Counted from the stretch's first letter, positions 1 to 7,751 are shown. The stretch: DNA of 32,964 bases from JAJPXC01 sp964517875 (GCA_964517875.1 CAZFEU010000022.1:1-32964); one strand, 5' to 3'. Numbers and translations: made by a program. The notes: generated by a model from the letters alone, not told the origin.

Positions 1-2
1 AC

Positions 3-572
3 GCCACAGCCCGCAAGGTGAGCGGCATCAAAAACCTGCACGACTTCAACTGCGGGCTAAAAGCATATCGCCAGAAAGTGGTGAAACGCATCGAGGTGTA
101 CGGCGACATGCACCGCTACATACCATATCTGGCCAAAAACGCCGGCTTCACACGCATCGGCGAGAAGGTGGTGCACCACCAGGCACGCAAGTATGGAAAG
201 ACAAAATTCGGGCTTGACCGATTTGTCAACGGCTACCTTGACCTGGCCACGCTGTGGTTTACCAGCAAGTTTGGCGTCAAGCCGATGCACTTCTTCGGCC
301 TGCTCGGCAGCCTGATGTTTATCATTGGCTTCCTTGCCGTCATTGCCGTAGGCACATTAAAGCTCTACAACATGTATCACGGCAACCAATACACCCTGGT
401 GACCAATTCTCCTTACTTCTACATATCGTTGACTACCATGATATTAGGCACACAGCTATTTCTCACCGGTTTCATCGGTGAGCTGATAGTGCGCAACTCT
501 CACCGTCGCAACGATTACGAAATCGAGGAAGTGCTTGGCACTACTCAAAGCAATGACAGTGCCAGTGAATAA
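3..572 (+). CDS. Membrane-anchored family 2 glycosyltransferase, C-terminal part (DPM1/GtrB-like)
   Basis: The gene is cut by the left edge: the frame is open from base 3 and no start lies in the window, so the N-terminal catalytic half with its DxD motif is missing. What remains is the end of a GT-A domain (NLHDFNCGLKAYR, then RYIPYLAKNAGF and a KYGKTKFGLDRF segment), followed by two membrane helices near residues 95-120 and 140-165. This matches the dolichyl-/polyprenyl-phosphate sugar transferase type of GT2, which moves a sugar from a nucleotide donor to a lipid phosphate at the inner membrane face. The acceptor and sugar cannot be told from the fragment. Its last 20 bases overlap the following lipoprotein gene, so the two are probably cotranscribed. 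Family call is firm; exact role is inference. Confidence 0.85.
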   Translation, partial: ATARKVSGIKNLHDFNCGLKAYRQKVVKRIEVYGDMHRYIPYLAKNAGFTRIGEKVVHHQARKYGKTKFGLDRFVNGYLDLATLWFTSKFGVKPMHFFGLLGSLMFIIGFLAVIAVGTLKLYNMYHGNQYTLVTNSPYFYISLTTMILGTQLFLTGFIGELIVRNSHRRNDYEIEEVLGTTQSNDSASE

Positions 573-1047
573 GTCGGCTTGCCTACCACTGCTCGCGGCT
601 CTGGCCCTAATGGCCGGATGCAACACCTTGGGATGCCTTGATAACGGCTCGAGCCTTCCCCTGGCAGGCTTCTTCGCACCCGACGGACAGATAATCCAAC
701 TCGACTCGCTGGCAATCGGCGGCGTGGGTGCACCCAACGACTCTCTACTTATCACCCCAGGCACTAAAGTTAGCGAAGTTTATCTGCCACTGAGGAGCAC
801 GGCATCAAGCACATCCTATGTGATACACTATGCCTACCGGGAGCTTGACGCAGACATCTACAACGACACTATAACGCTCGACTATACGTCGATACCCTAC
901 TTCGTTTCAGAGGAGTGCGGAGCCATGTATTACTATCACATCGACCGCATGGGCTACACCACTCATCTGATCGAGTCAATCGAGCTTACCGACTCGCTGA
1001 TCACCAACGTCGACCAGCAACGCATTAAAATTTACATGCGCCAATGA
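553..1047 (+). CDS. DUF6452-family lipoprotein
   Basis: This 164-residue protein is exported. A short signal peptide ends in a lipobox (ALMAGC) with the acylated cysteine at about residue 23. The mature part begins with CNTLGCLDNGSSLPLAGFF, which I recognise as the start of the uncharacterised Bacteroidetes DUF6452 family. I chose ATG 553 over TTG 535 because it gives a normal signal peptide; GTG 562 is an alternative. The gene overlaps the upstream glycosyltransferase by 20 bases and the downstream DUF6048 gene by 4 (ATGA), which indicates translational coupling. No enzymatic motif is visible. The likely location is the periplasm or the outer membrane inner leaflet, and function is unknown. 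Family assignment is from memory of the motif. Confidence 0.8.
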   Translation: MTVPVNKSACLPLLAALALMAGCNTLGCLDNGSSLPLAGFFAPDGQIIQLDSLAIGGVGAPNDSLLITPGTKVSEVYLPLRSTASSTSYVIHYAYRELDADIYNDTITLDYTSIPYFVSEECGAMYYYHIDRMGYTTHLIESIELTDSLITNVDQQRIKIYMRQ

Positions 1048-1985
1048 GGAGCCGAATCGCCATAATATGCTCGCTGATGGTGCTTGCGGTGCTCAACATG
1101 GCACCTCAACGCCGCATCACGCCCGTGAAGCCCGCAGTGGCTGCCGGTGAGCCTCAACCCGCCGAGCGCGACACCACACGCCGCCGCCTACCCCCCTCGG
1201 TGATTCACCTTCACGACGACCGGGGCAACGTGATTTTGGTTGACACAATCACCGGAGCTGAGTATAACGACACCACTCATCTGATAGCCAACGTGCCAAA
1301 GATGGAATACCCACTGCTGTCGGGCATCTCCGCCGGGGTCGACATCTGGGATCCCCTGATGCGGGCCTTTGGCAATCATTACGGCCTTATCGGATTCTCG
1401 GCCGGGGTGAATCTGCACAACCGCTACCGCCCGATAATCGAGGTGGGCCTGGGCGACGCTGACTTCACCCCCGATGGAGGCAATTTTACCTACAAGAGCA
1501 AGTTGGCTCCTTACTTCAAAATCGGGGCAGACTATAATTTCCTTTACAACTCCTCACCAGCCTACGAGGTATACGCCGGTGTGAGATTCGGCTTCGCTCC
1601 GTTCCGATACGAAATCACCAACGTAACTATCCACAACGCCTACTGGGGTGAGACCAGCCACTTCGACATCCCCTCGCAATCGGTCACCGCAAGCTACTTC
1701 GAGCTACTGATCGGCGTAAAAGTGAAGCTATGGGGACCGGTGTCGGCAGGATGGCAGGTGAAATACCACTCGCTCATGAGCGACGGTAAAGCCGCCAATG
1801 GCCAACCCTGGTATATACCCGGTTACGGCACACACCGCAGCAACTGGGCCGGAAGTTTTTCATTTTATTATACTTTCAACCTCAACCATCGCCCGCACAA
1901 TCAGGTTAATAATGTGAACACGGAAGTGACGCAACAACTCAACACACTCCCGAGTTCCGAACCTTTAAATCCTGAAGCGAAATGA
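1044..1985 (+). CDS. DUF6048-family predicted outer-membrane beta-barrel protein
   Basis: This is a 313-residue protein with an N-terminal signal segment (IAIICSLMVLAVLNM) and no lipobox. From about residue 100 it alternates aromatic and glycine-rich strands (LIGFSAGVNLHNRYRP, EVYAGVRFGFAPFRYEI, FELLIGVKVKLWGPVSAGW, GSFSFYYTFNLN), the pattern of a transmembrane beta-barrel. It fits the uncharacterised Bacteroidetes DUF6048 family, whose members usually sit next to DUF6452. Its start overlaps the DUF6452 stop and its stop overlaps the next gene's start (both ATGA), so the three genes form one translationally coupled run. A lipoprotein plus barrel pair suggests an envelope complex, but that is inference and no substrate can be named. 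Confidence 0.8.
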   Translation: MRSRIAIICSLMVLAVLNMAPQRRITPVKPAVAAGEPQPAERDTTRRRLPPSVIHLHDDRGNVILVDTITGAEYNDTTHLIANVPKMEYPLLSGISAGVDIWDPLMRAFGNHYGLIGFSAGVNLHNRYRPIIEVGLGDADFTPDGGNFTYKSKLAPYFKIGADYNFLYNSSPAYEVYAGVRFGFAPFRYEITNVTIHNAYWGETSHFDIPSQSVTASYFELLIGVKVKLWGPVSAGWQVKYHSLMSDGKAANGQPWYIPGYGTHRSNWAGSFSFYYTFNLNHRPHNQVNNVNTEVTQQLNTLPSSEPLNPEAK

Positions 1986-2734
1986 AAAAAATCGTGATAA
2001 TTGGCGCCTCATCGGGCATCGGTCAGCGCATAGCCACCGACATGGCCGCCCAGGGATGGCGCGTGGGCATAGCCGCAAGGCGCGAAGAACCCCTAAAGGC
2101 AATCAAAGAGCAATTCCCGGCCAACGTGGCCTATTCTACCATCGATGTGACCGCACCTGATGCCGCAAAGCGTTTTCTCGACCTTATCGAGCTGATCGAC
2201 GGCATGGACGTGCTGCTCTACTGCTCGGGAGTGGGCAAGATGAACCCCGAGCTCGATGAGGCCGTTGACATCAATACCGTGGAGGTGAATTGCGCCGGCA
2301 TGGTGCGCATAGTCGACGCAGCCTACAATTACTTCAAAGCCACCGCCAACGTTGACCGCGGCCGCATCGCTGTAATATCGTCGATAGCGGGTACGCGCGG
2401 CATCGGCATCGCTGCAAGCTACTCAGCATCCAAGCGTTTCCAACGCACCTATCTCGATGCGCTCAACCAGCTCGCACACCAGGAGCACGTCAACGTCGGG
2501 TTCACCGACATACGCCCCGGCTTCATCGACACCCCGCTGCTCAACGGCCATACAAAGTTCCCGATGACCATGTCGCTCGACCAAGCCGCACCGCTTATCG
2601 AAAAAGCTATCACCAAAGGGCGACGCGTGGCCACCATCGACTCACGCTGGCGTATCGTCGACACGCTGTGGCGGCTAATACCGGGCTGGGCATGGCGTCG
2701 CATCGGCCTTAACCCCCAAAAGTCAAACAAATAG
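1982..2734 (+). CDS. Short-chain dehydrogenase/reductase (classical SDR)
   Basis: The protein is 250 residues, the usual length for a classical SDR. The NAD(P)-binding motif GASSGIG lies at residues 8-14. The catalytic Ser is in ISSIAG (about 133-134), with Tyr147 and Lys151 in YSASK. RPGFIDTPL after the active site is the typical PG motif. The cofactor-proximal AARRE (31-35) with its arginines favours NADP(H), which is inference. The start overlaps the DUF6048 stop by 4 bases. A basic, tryptophan-rich tail (RRVATIDSRWRIVDTLWRLIPGW) may associate with the membrane. The substrate cannot be read from the sequence. The genes around it are envelope-related, so a role in lipid or polysaccharide modification is possible but unproven. 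Confidence 0.88.
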   Translation: MKKIVIIGASSGIGQRIATDMAAQGWRVGIAARREEPLKAIKEQFPANVAYSTIDVTAPDAAKRFLDLIELIDGMDVLLYCSGVGKMNPELDEAVDINTVEVNCAGMVRIVDAAYNYFKATANVDRGRIAVISSIAGTRGIGIAASYSASKRFQRTYLDALNQLAHQEHVNVGFTDIRPGFIDTPLLNGHTKFPMTMSLDQAAPLIEKAITKGRRVATIDSRWRIVDTLWRLIPGWAWRRIGLNPQKSNK

Positions 2735-2760
2735 TACTAATCCCTAACCCTTACCCTATC

Positions 2761-3189
2761 ATGCTCGCTCTTTGCAGTGACCACGCCGGATTTGAGCTCA
2801 AATCCATCATCGAGGGGTATCTCGAGGCAAGCTCGATACCCTACAAAGACTTTGGCACCTACTCCACCGAGTCGTGCGACTATCCCGACTATGCACACCC
2901 CTGCGCCCTGGCCGTCGAAAGCGGCGAGTGCTATCCCGCTATTGCCATCTGCGGCACTGGCAACGGCATCGCCATGACACTCAACAAGCACCAGGGCATT
3001 CGCGCAGCCCTATGCTGGCAACCCGAGCTGGCACGTCTGGCCCGTGAGCACAATGATGCTAACGTACTCGTACTCCCGGGCCGCTTCATCGAGCCATCAG
3101 TGGCCCTGGAGTGTGTCAACGTGTTTCTCAATACAGCATTTGCCGGCGGGCGACACCAACGTAGGCTCGACAAGATGCCGGTAAAGTAA
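2761..3189 (+). CDS. rpiB: Ribose-5-phosphate isomerase B
   Basis: The protein interconverts ribose 5-phosphate and ribulose 5-phosphate in the non-oxidative pentose phosphate pathway (cytoplasm). At 142 residues it has the family length. Visible motifs are CSDHAGFELK at the N-terminus (Asp7, His8), the active-site loop ICGTGNGIAM with Cys64, the phosphate-binding KHQGIRAALC segment, REHNDANVL with His98, and the C-terminal GGRHQRRL. Each lines up with the E. coli RpiB pattern as I remember it. It lies 26 bases after the SDR gene on the same strand and is probably part of that transcript. A strong hairpin follows 42 bases after the stop. The related LacA/LacB isomerases are a less likely alternative. 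Confidence 0.93.
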   Translation: MLALCSDHAGFELKSIIEGYLEASSIPYKDFGTYSTESCDYPDYAHPCALAVESGECYPAIAICGTGNGIAMTLNKHQGIRAALCWQPELARLAREHNDANVLVLPGRFIEPSVALECVNVFLNTAFAGGRHQRRLDKMPVK

Positions 3190-3231
3190 GCTCTCACCTA
3201 TTTCTATTTCGCACTGTTGGCATTGGCACAA

Positions 3232-3274
3232 AACCAAGGTGAGGAAATGCCTCACGGTATCTCCTCACCAAGTT
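3232..3274 (+). terminator. Hairpin downstream of rpiB with two competing 3' arms
   Basis: GGTGAGG at 3238-3244 pairs with CCTCACC at 3263-3269, extended by AAC/GTT at 3232-3234 and 3272-3274 across a small internal loop. The same 5' arm can instead pair with CCTCAC at 3250-3255 in a short 5-base-loop hairpin. There is no T-run after either, so it is not a textbook intrinsic terminator. It is the only obvious end-of-transcript structure for the 553-3189 run. It could equally be a protein or RNA regulatory site. Confidence 0.4.
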
Positions 3275-3314
3275 AATAAACCAATCATTATCACATTTTT
3301 TGCAATGGAAAAAG

Positions 3315-3322
3315 TAATTTTG
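3315..3322 (+). promoter_or_regulatory. Bacteroidetes -7 box for tcdA
   Basis: TAATTTTG fits TAnnTTTG exactly, 68 bases before the tcdA start. No TTTG is seen at the expected -33 spacing. A transcript from here would have a leader of roughly 60 bases. Confidence 0.5.
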
Positions 3323-3390
3323 CTATGTACTATTAAAACGGTAGTGCGGCAAAAAGGTTCACCGTTGTAACAAGATTTTTTCAAAATTTT

Positions 3391-4137
3391 ATGATTGAAA
3401 ATCGCACGGAACTGCTGATAGGCACCGAGACATTCCACAAACTACAGTCAATCAATGTGATACTGTTCGGGGTTGGGGGCGTAGGAAGTTGGTGCGCCGA
3501 AACATTAGTGCGCTCAGGGGTCAGAAATTTAACAATTATTGACTTTGACACCGTAGCTCCATCCAATATTAACCGCCAACTTCCGGCCACCATCGACACC
3601 GTAGGCCAGCTCAAAGTCGACGTGATGCGCACCCGGATGCTTTCAATCAACCCCGATGCCAATATCACAGCCATTGCCGACCGGTTCACCCCCGACAACG
3701 CCCCACAATGGCATCTCGAGCAATACGACTATATCATCGACGCCATCGACTCGGTGGCCGACAAAGCCCGGCTTATCCTCGACGCTTGTGAGGCACGTCC
3801 CGCCGTGCTGTTCAGCTCAATGGGTGCGGCACTCAAAGTCGACCCACTGAAAATAGATGTCACAGAATTCTGGAAAGTGCAAGGATGCCCCCTGGCCGCC
3901 GCACTGCGACGCCGCTTCAAGCGCACAGGCCAATTCCCGGCCCACAAATTCAAATGCGTCTACTCCCCCGAGCTAATCCGCAACGCCATCACCTATCCCA
4001 CCGATGATGACACACCCATCTCCACACCCAACGGCACATTAGCTCACATCACAGGCATCTTCGGCCTCACCCTCGCCTCCCTCGTAATACGCTCCGCCAC
4101 CACCCAACCGGCACCCGACCACCCACTTGAATCATAA
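3391..4137 (+). CDS. tcdA: tRNA threonylcarbamoyladenosine dehydratase (ThiF/E1 family)
   Basis: TcdA uses ATP to cyclise the t6A base at position 37 of tRNAs to ct6A. The 248-residue protein has the E1-like nucleotide fold. Its features are GVGGVGSW (residues 27-34), the acidic strand end IIDFD, the conserved NINRQ (about 59-63) with the Arg that contacts ATP, Lys75 in GQLKVDVM, INPDA, and DAIDSVADK. The later FKRTGQFPAHKFKCVYSPE and the closing GIFGLTLASLVI match TcdA rather than ThiF or MoeB, and no zinc-binding CxxC pairs are present. The gene has its own candidate promoter and is separate from rpiB. Its 3' end abuts the AT-rich restriction island, whose composition differs sharply. Confidence 0.9.
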   Translation: MIENRTELLIGTETFHKLQSINVILFGVGGVGSWCAETLVRSGVRNLTIIDFDTVAPSNINRQLPATIDTVGQLKVDVMRTRMLSINPDANITAIADRFTPDNAPQWHLEQYDYIIDAIDSVADKARLILDACEARPAVLFSSMGAALKVDPLKIDVTEFWKVQGCPLAAALRRRFKRTGQFPAHKFKCVYSPELIRNAITYPTDDDTPISTPNGTLAHITGIFGLTLASLVIRSATTQPAPDHPLES

Positions 4138-4156
4138 TAATCTTAAAATAAATTCT

Positions 4157-4164
4157 TACATTTG
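4157..4164 (+). promoter_or_regulatory. Bacteroidetes -7 box for the restriction-modification operon
   Basis: TACATTTG fits TAnnTTTG exactly and lies 20 bases after the tcdA stop and 40 bases before GTG 4205. It helps decide the endonuclease start, because the in-frame TTG at 4127 would lie upstream of this promoter. No good -33 TTTG is visible. Confidence 0.55.
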
Positions 4165-4204
4165 CAATAAATCTATCACCTACTCCATCAAACTCCAACC
4201 AATC

Positions 4205-5662
4205 GTGGACTACAAAAACGACACATTCGACCATACCAACCCATTGTCTATCTTCAATTACAGTAGAAACTTGATAGGCAATTCATTGCATACACTCCTA
4301 GGCAATGAAGTGTTGGAGCAAAAACGCAAAGGCAAAGGGGGCTTGGGGCAGATGGTTGAGGAATTATTCTTCAAATATGAAGTCAACTCCAGTCGATGTG
4401 CAGACTTTGCTGATGCCCACGTAGAACTCAAGTGTACACCGCTATTAAAATCTAAGACAGATGGTTCTTACCGTATAAAGGAACGTCTTGTCTGTACAAT
4501 GATTGATTATTTTGAAATAGTAAATACCTCGTTTGAGGATTCTCACCTCATTTCAAAATGTCAATTGATGCTACTTCTATTTTATCTTCACATCAACGGT
4601 AAAGCCCCATATGACTATGAATTTATATTTCGTATTTTATGGCAGCTTCCCGAGAAAGACTTGATTTTCATACAGAAAGATTACCAAACCATTGCCGAAA
4701 AAGTAAGACGGGGAGAAGCCCATTTACTTTCAGAGGGCGATACTCTATATCTTGGAGCTTGTCGTAAAGGCCAAAAGGGTGATACCCCTCAAACCCAACC
4801 AATGTCGGATATTAAAGCACATAAGCGTGCTTTTAGCCTTAAGCCGGCATATATGCGTCATGTCCTTAGCCATGTGGTTAATTCAGGCAACGACTTTTTC
4901 ACCAACTTCAAAGAGGTAGCTGAGAAGCCAGAATTTGAGCTCGTTTCAAGTACGGAATTAAAGGAACATACTTTCGAAGACGTGATTTTGAAGCGATTTA
5001 CTCCATTCATAGGAAAAGATTACATTCAGATTTGCAGTATGCTTGGCATTAAACCTTTTCAAGCCAAGAGTAAATATGCCGATATTGCTTCTCTAATAGC
5101 CTCCAATCTTAAATCCAAACGTCTCAATAGATCTGAGGAATTTATCAAGTCGGGAATCACGATGAAGACGGTAAGACTACGCAATAATGGAACACCCAAA
5201 GAATCAATGTCGTTTAAAAACATTGATTACTGTGAAATCTATGAAAACGACGATTGGTTTAAGTCGGAAGCTTATGAGATATTCACTAACCGCTTTATGT
5301 TTGTGGTTTTTAAACCATTAGAGGGTGCAGAGATTACAATCCACAATAAAGCTTTAAACCGTGACGTGACTGAGCAATCATATATCCTTGACTCTGTGTT
5401 TTTTTGGACCATGCCACAAAAGGATATAGACACAGCCCAAGAATATTGGAAAAATATCCGCAAGGCTGTACTCTCCAACAATATCACCCCTGAGGCATTT
5501 TGGAGCATTGCGCAACATCGCAAATTCCATGTGCGACCAAAAGCTGCATTAAAAAGCGATAAAACAATCAATCCCAACGGAGGTCTATGCGACAAATATT
5601 GCTATTGGTTTAATGCAGAATACGTCAAACAGATTATTGATAACAATAAGAAAGATGAGTAA
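4205..5662 (+). CDS. Type II restriction endonuclease, Sau3AI/MutH family (predicted GATC cutter)
   Basis: With GTG 4205 as start the protein is 485 residues, close to Sau3AI (about 489). The first in-frame ATG is inside a conserved region, so it cannot be the start. The MutH-type catalytic triad is visible as Asp67, Glu74 and Lys76 (CADFADAHVELKCTP, spacing D-x6-E-x-K). Further stretches match Sau3AI as I recall it: KERLVCTMIDYFE, LSEGDTLYLGACRKG, QPMSDIKAHKRAFSLK, SMSFKNIDY, FMFVVFK and WTMPQKDI. Sau3AI cuts at GATC and is blocked by GATm5C. The adjacent methyltransferase also resembles M.Sau3AI, so GATC specificity is a reasoned prediction, not proven. The open frame is intact. GC is near 35-40 percent against about 55 percent in the neighbours, which points to transfer. 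Its end overlaps the methyltransferase start by 8 bases. Confidence 0.93.
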   Translation: MDYKNDTFDHTNPLSIFNYSRNLIGNSLHTLLGNEVLEQKRKGKGGLGQMVEELFFKYEVNSSRCADFADAHVELKCTPLLKSKTDGSYRIKERLVCTMIDYFEIVNTSFEDSHLISKCQLMLLLFYLHINGKAPYDYEFIFRILWQLPEKDLIFIQKDYQTIAEKVRRGEAHLLSEGDTLYLGACRKGQKGDTPQTQPMSDIKAHKRAFSLKPAYMRHVLSHVVNSGNDFFTNFKEVAEKPEFELVSSTELKEHTFEDVILKRFTPFIGKDYIQICSMLGIKPFQAKSKYADIASLIASNLKSKRLNRSEEFIKSGITMKTVRLRNNGTPKESMSFKNIDYCEIYENDDWFKSEAYEIFTNRFMFVVFKPLEGAEITIHNKALNRDVTEQSYILDSVFFWTMPQKDIDTAQEYWKNIRKAVLSNNITPEAFWSIAQHRKFHVRPKAALKSDKTINPNGGLCDKYCYWFNAEYVKQIIDNNKKDE

Positions 5663-6986
5663 TTATCAAGAAATATCCGACAATATTCTTTGTGAGCCAT
5701 TGGCAGCATATAGCAACAGTTATCAACAACTGTCATTGTTTCCCAGCGAAAATGTTGAGGCAACAGATGATGACATCCGTGTAATTGAGTTGTTTGCCGG
5801 TGTTGGTGGTTTCAGGATAGGTCTTGAACGCGCTTCGTCTCGCTTCAAAACTGTATGGAATAACCAGTGGGAACCCTCAACCAAACGACAAGACGCATCT
5901 CTGATCTATTGTAAAAACTTTGGAACCGCGGGTCACTCGAATACCGACATTGCCACGGTAGCCGTCGACGATATTCCCGAGTCTGACATATTGGTGGGAG
6001 GCTTCCCATGTCAGGACTACTCCGTAGCCACAACGCTTAAACGTTCGGGAGGTATTGAGGGTAAAAAAGGGGTGCTTTGGTGGCAAATACATCGCATCCT
6101 GAGAGACCATCACAATCCACCTAAATACCTGATTCTGGAGAACGTAGACCGTTTATTAGGGTCTCCGGCATCGCAACGCGGCAGAGATTTTGCTATTATT
6201 CTTGCTTCTCTTGCCGACTTAGGTTACTGCGTAGAGTGGCGAGTAATCAACGCCGCCGAATATGGTATGCCCCAACGCCGCCGTCGCACATATATGTTTG
6301 CATTTAAGCATGACACACCGGTAGCCCGTCATATTAGCAATCCCGACAAATGGCTCTACAATGAAGGTATTATGGCAAAAGCATTTCCAGTAAAGAGGCC
6401 ATCGACCCATACATCCAGTTTCACTATAATGGGCAATTTATCCACTGTGTCTGAATCGTTCAACAAAGGGAAGAAAGTGTCACCATTTAAAAATTCCGGA
6501 CTACTGACAAATCGCACTGTTTACACCACACAATTAACACCCGATTATGATGGCCCGTTCGTTACGCTTGGTGACATCCTCGTCCCTGACGCACAAGTAC
6601 CCAGCAACTTCTTTATCAGCTCCTCTGATATTGAGAAGTGGAAATATGTCAAAGGAGGAAAAACGGAAAAACGTATAAATAAAGATACTGGGTTTGAGTA
6701 CAATTACTCTGAAGGGGCAATGTCTTTTCCCGACAGCACTGATAAACCTTCACGCACAATCATCACAGGAGAAGGTGGTGCTTCGCCCTCACGCTTCAAA
6801 CACGTAGTTATTACTAAAAGCGGCAAATTTCGACGACTCACCCCCATTGAGTTAGAACGACTTAATATGTTCCCAGACAATCATACCGAGGGGTCATCTG
6901 ATGTTCGCCGAGCATTTCTAATGGGAAATGCCCTTGTTACCGGCATAGTTGAGCGCATCGCAGTACAATTACTCCACAACATTTAA
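5655..6986 (+). CDS. DNA cytosine-5 methyltransferase, M.Sau3AI-like (predicted GATC)
   Basis: This is the protective partner of the upstream endonuclease: it methylates C5 of cytosine using S-adenosylmethionine. The 443-residue protein shows the C5-MTase motifs in order: I ELFAGVGGFRIGLE (45-58), IV GGFPCQDYS with nucleophile Cys119, VI LENVDRLL (161-168), VIII QRRRRTYMF (207-215), a target-recognition region about 220-390, IX RRLTPIELERLNMFPDN, and X MGNALVTGI. The NQWEPS, DYSVA and SEGAMS...DKPSRTI stretches resemble M.Sau3AI, whose product is GATm5C. ATG 5655 was chosen over the upstream in-frame start because it overlaps the endonuclease stop and has an A/G-rich leader (aagaaag). About 40 residues precede motif I, longer than in M.Sau3AI. 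GC is intermediate (mid-40s). The order, endonuclease first, is notable. Confidence 0.95.
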   Translation: MSNYQEISDNILCEPLAAYSNSYQQLSLFPSENVEATDDDIRVIELFAGVGGFRIGLERASSRFKTVWNNQWEPSTKRQDASLIYCKNFGTAGHSNTDIATVAVDDIPESDILVGGFPCQDYSVATTLKRSGGIEGKKGVLWWQIHRILRDHHNPPKYLILENVDRLLGSPASQRGRDFAIILASLADLGYCVEWRVINAAEYGMPQRRRRTYMFAFKHDTPVARHISNPDKWLYNEGIMAKAFPVKRPSTHTSSFTIMGNLSTVSESFNKGKKVSPFKNSGLLTNRTVYTTQLTPDYDGPFVTLGDILVPDAQVPSNFFISSSDIEKWKYVKGGKTEKRINKDTGFEYNYSEGAMSFPDSTDKPSRTIITGEGGASPSRFKHVVITKSGKFRRLTPIELERLNMFPDNHTEGSSDVRRAFLMGNALVTGIVERIAVQLLHNI

Positions 6987-6998
6987 TCGATTCGGCGG

Positions 6999-7032
6999 CG
7001 GCTCAACGGAAATTCCGCGTTTTTTTGAGCCG
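6999..7032. terminator. Bidirectional terminator hairpin between the methyltransferase and sirtuin genes
   Basis: CGGCTCAA (6999-7006) pairs with TTGAGCCG (7025-7032). The loop holds a second palindrome, CGGAAATTCCG (7007-7017), and a T-run at 7020-7026. It sits between two convergent genes, 12 bases after one stop and 4 bases before the other, as expected for a shared terminator. It also marks the right edge of the AT-rich island. Confidence 0.65.
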
Positions 7033-7036
7033 TGAA

Positions 7037-7729
7037 TCAGACGGGGTGTGCAAGCAGGTGGGCCAGGGTGGCGACGCCCTTGGTGGCGGGCTCGGCGATG
7101 ACGGTCACTCCCGCCGGTACGCGCGCGGGGTTGGGATCGATATAGTAGATAGGGGAGCCCGGACGCACATAGCTGATGAGTGCCGCAGCAGGATATACGT
7201 TGAGCGATGTGCCTATCACCACAAATATGTCGGCCTCGGCTACAAGCTCGGTGGCAGGCTCGAAGTTGGGCACTGCTTCCTGGAAAAACACGATATGCGG
7301 GCGCACCGGGTCGCCATACTTGTCGCGGGTTTCGGGCGTGGTGGCACATGCCTCAGGCGTAAGCTGATATACACGCTCGGGATGTGGGAGCGAGCGCACT
7401 TTCATAAGCTCGCCATGGAGGTGAAGCACATTTTTCTGCCCTGCGCGCTCGTGTAGATCGTCGACGTTCTGGGTTATGACATATACATCGTATTCATTCT
7501 CAAGATCCACCAGGCCATAGTGGGCAGCATTGGGTTTAGCCTCAAGTAGCTGCTTACGGCGGTCGTTGTAGAATTGATGCACAAGTGCCGGATTGCGTTC
7601 AAAACCATCGGCCGAGCATACATCCATCACCGGGTACTTCTCCCATAGCCCTCCGGCGTCGCGGAAAGTGGAGATGCCACTCTCGGCACTGATTCCGGCA
7701 CCGGTGGATATGACAAGTTTCTTTTTCAT
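7037..7729 (-). CDS. cobB: NAD-dependent protein deacylase, class III sirtuin (CobB-like)
   Basis: Sirtuins remove acyl groups from lysines using NAD+. The 230-residue protein has STGAGISAESGI (8-19), TQNVDDLHERAG (86-97), the catalytic His105 in HLHGEL, and GTSLNVYPAA (173-182). FYNDRR places Tyr54 and Arg57 in the Y-x-x-R arrangement that in CobB and SIRT5 favours succinyl and malonyl groups, so desuccinylase activity is likely (inference from family knowledge). The structural zinc site is absent: between residues 106 and 150 there is a single cysteine and no CxxC pair. ATG 7729 was chosen because it starts directly at the first beta strand and lies 22 bases after a -7 box. Upstream extension would run back through that promoter. 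Confidence 0.92.
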   Translation of the reverse strand: MKKKLVISTGAGISAESGISTFRDAGGLWEKYPVMDVCSADGFERNPALVHQFYNDRRKQLLEAKPNAAHYGLVDLENEYDVYVITQNVDDLHERAGQKNVLHLHGELMKVRSLPHPERVYQLTPEACATTPETRDKYGDPVRPHIVFFQEAVPNFEPATELVAEADIFVVIGTSLNVYPAAALISYVRPGSPIYYIDPNPARVPAGVTVIAEPATKGVATLAHLLAHPV

Positions 7730-7751
7730 GGATAAGTCTTTTTTTGATTCA

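Noticed and set aside
3190..3390. tRNA or small RNA gene in the largest gap
   Set aside because: No cloverleaf is present; the gap is explained by the rpiB hairpin and the tcdA promoter region.
4127..4204. Longer restriction endonuclease start at TTG 4127, overlapping the tcdA end
   Set aside because: A TAnnTTTG box at 4157-4164 lies inside this stretch, and starting at GTG 4205 gives a length that matches Sau3AI.
4121..7036. Direct repeats or an insertion-sequence border around the restriction island
   Set aside because: I compared the left and right junctions and saw no shared repeat of useful length and no transposase or integrase remnant.
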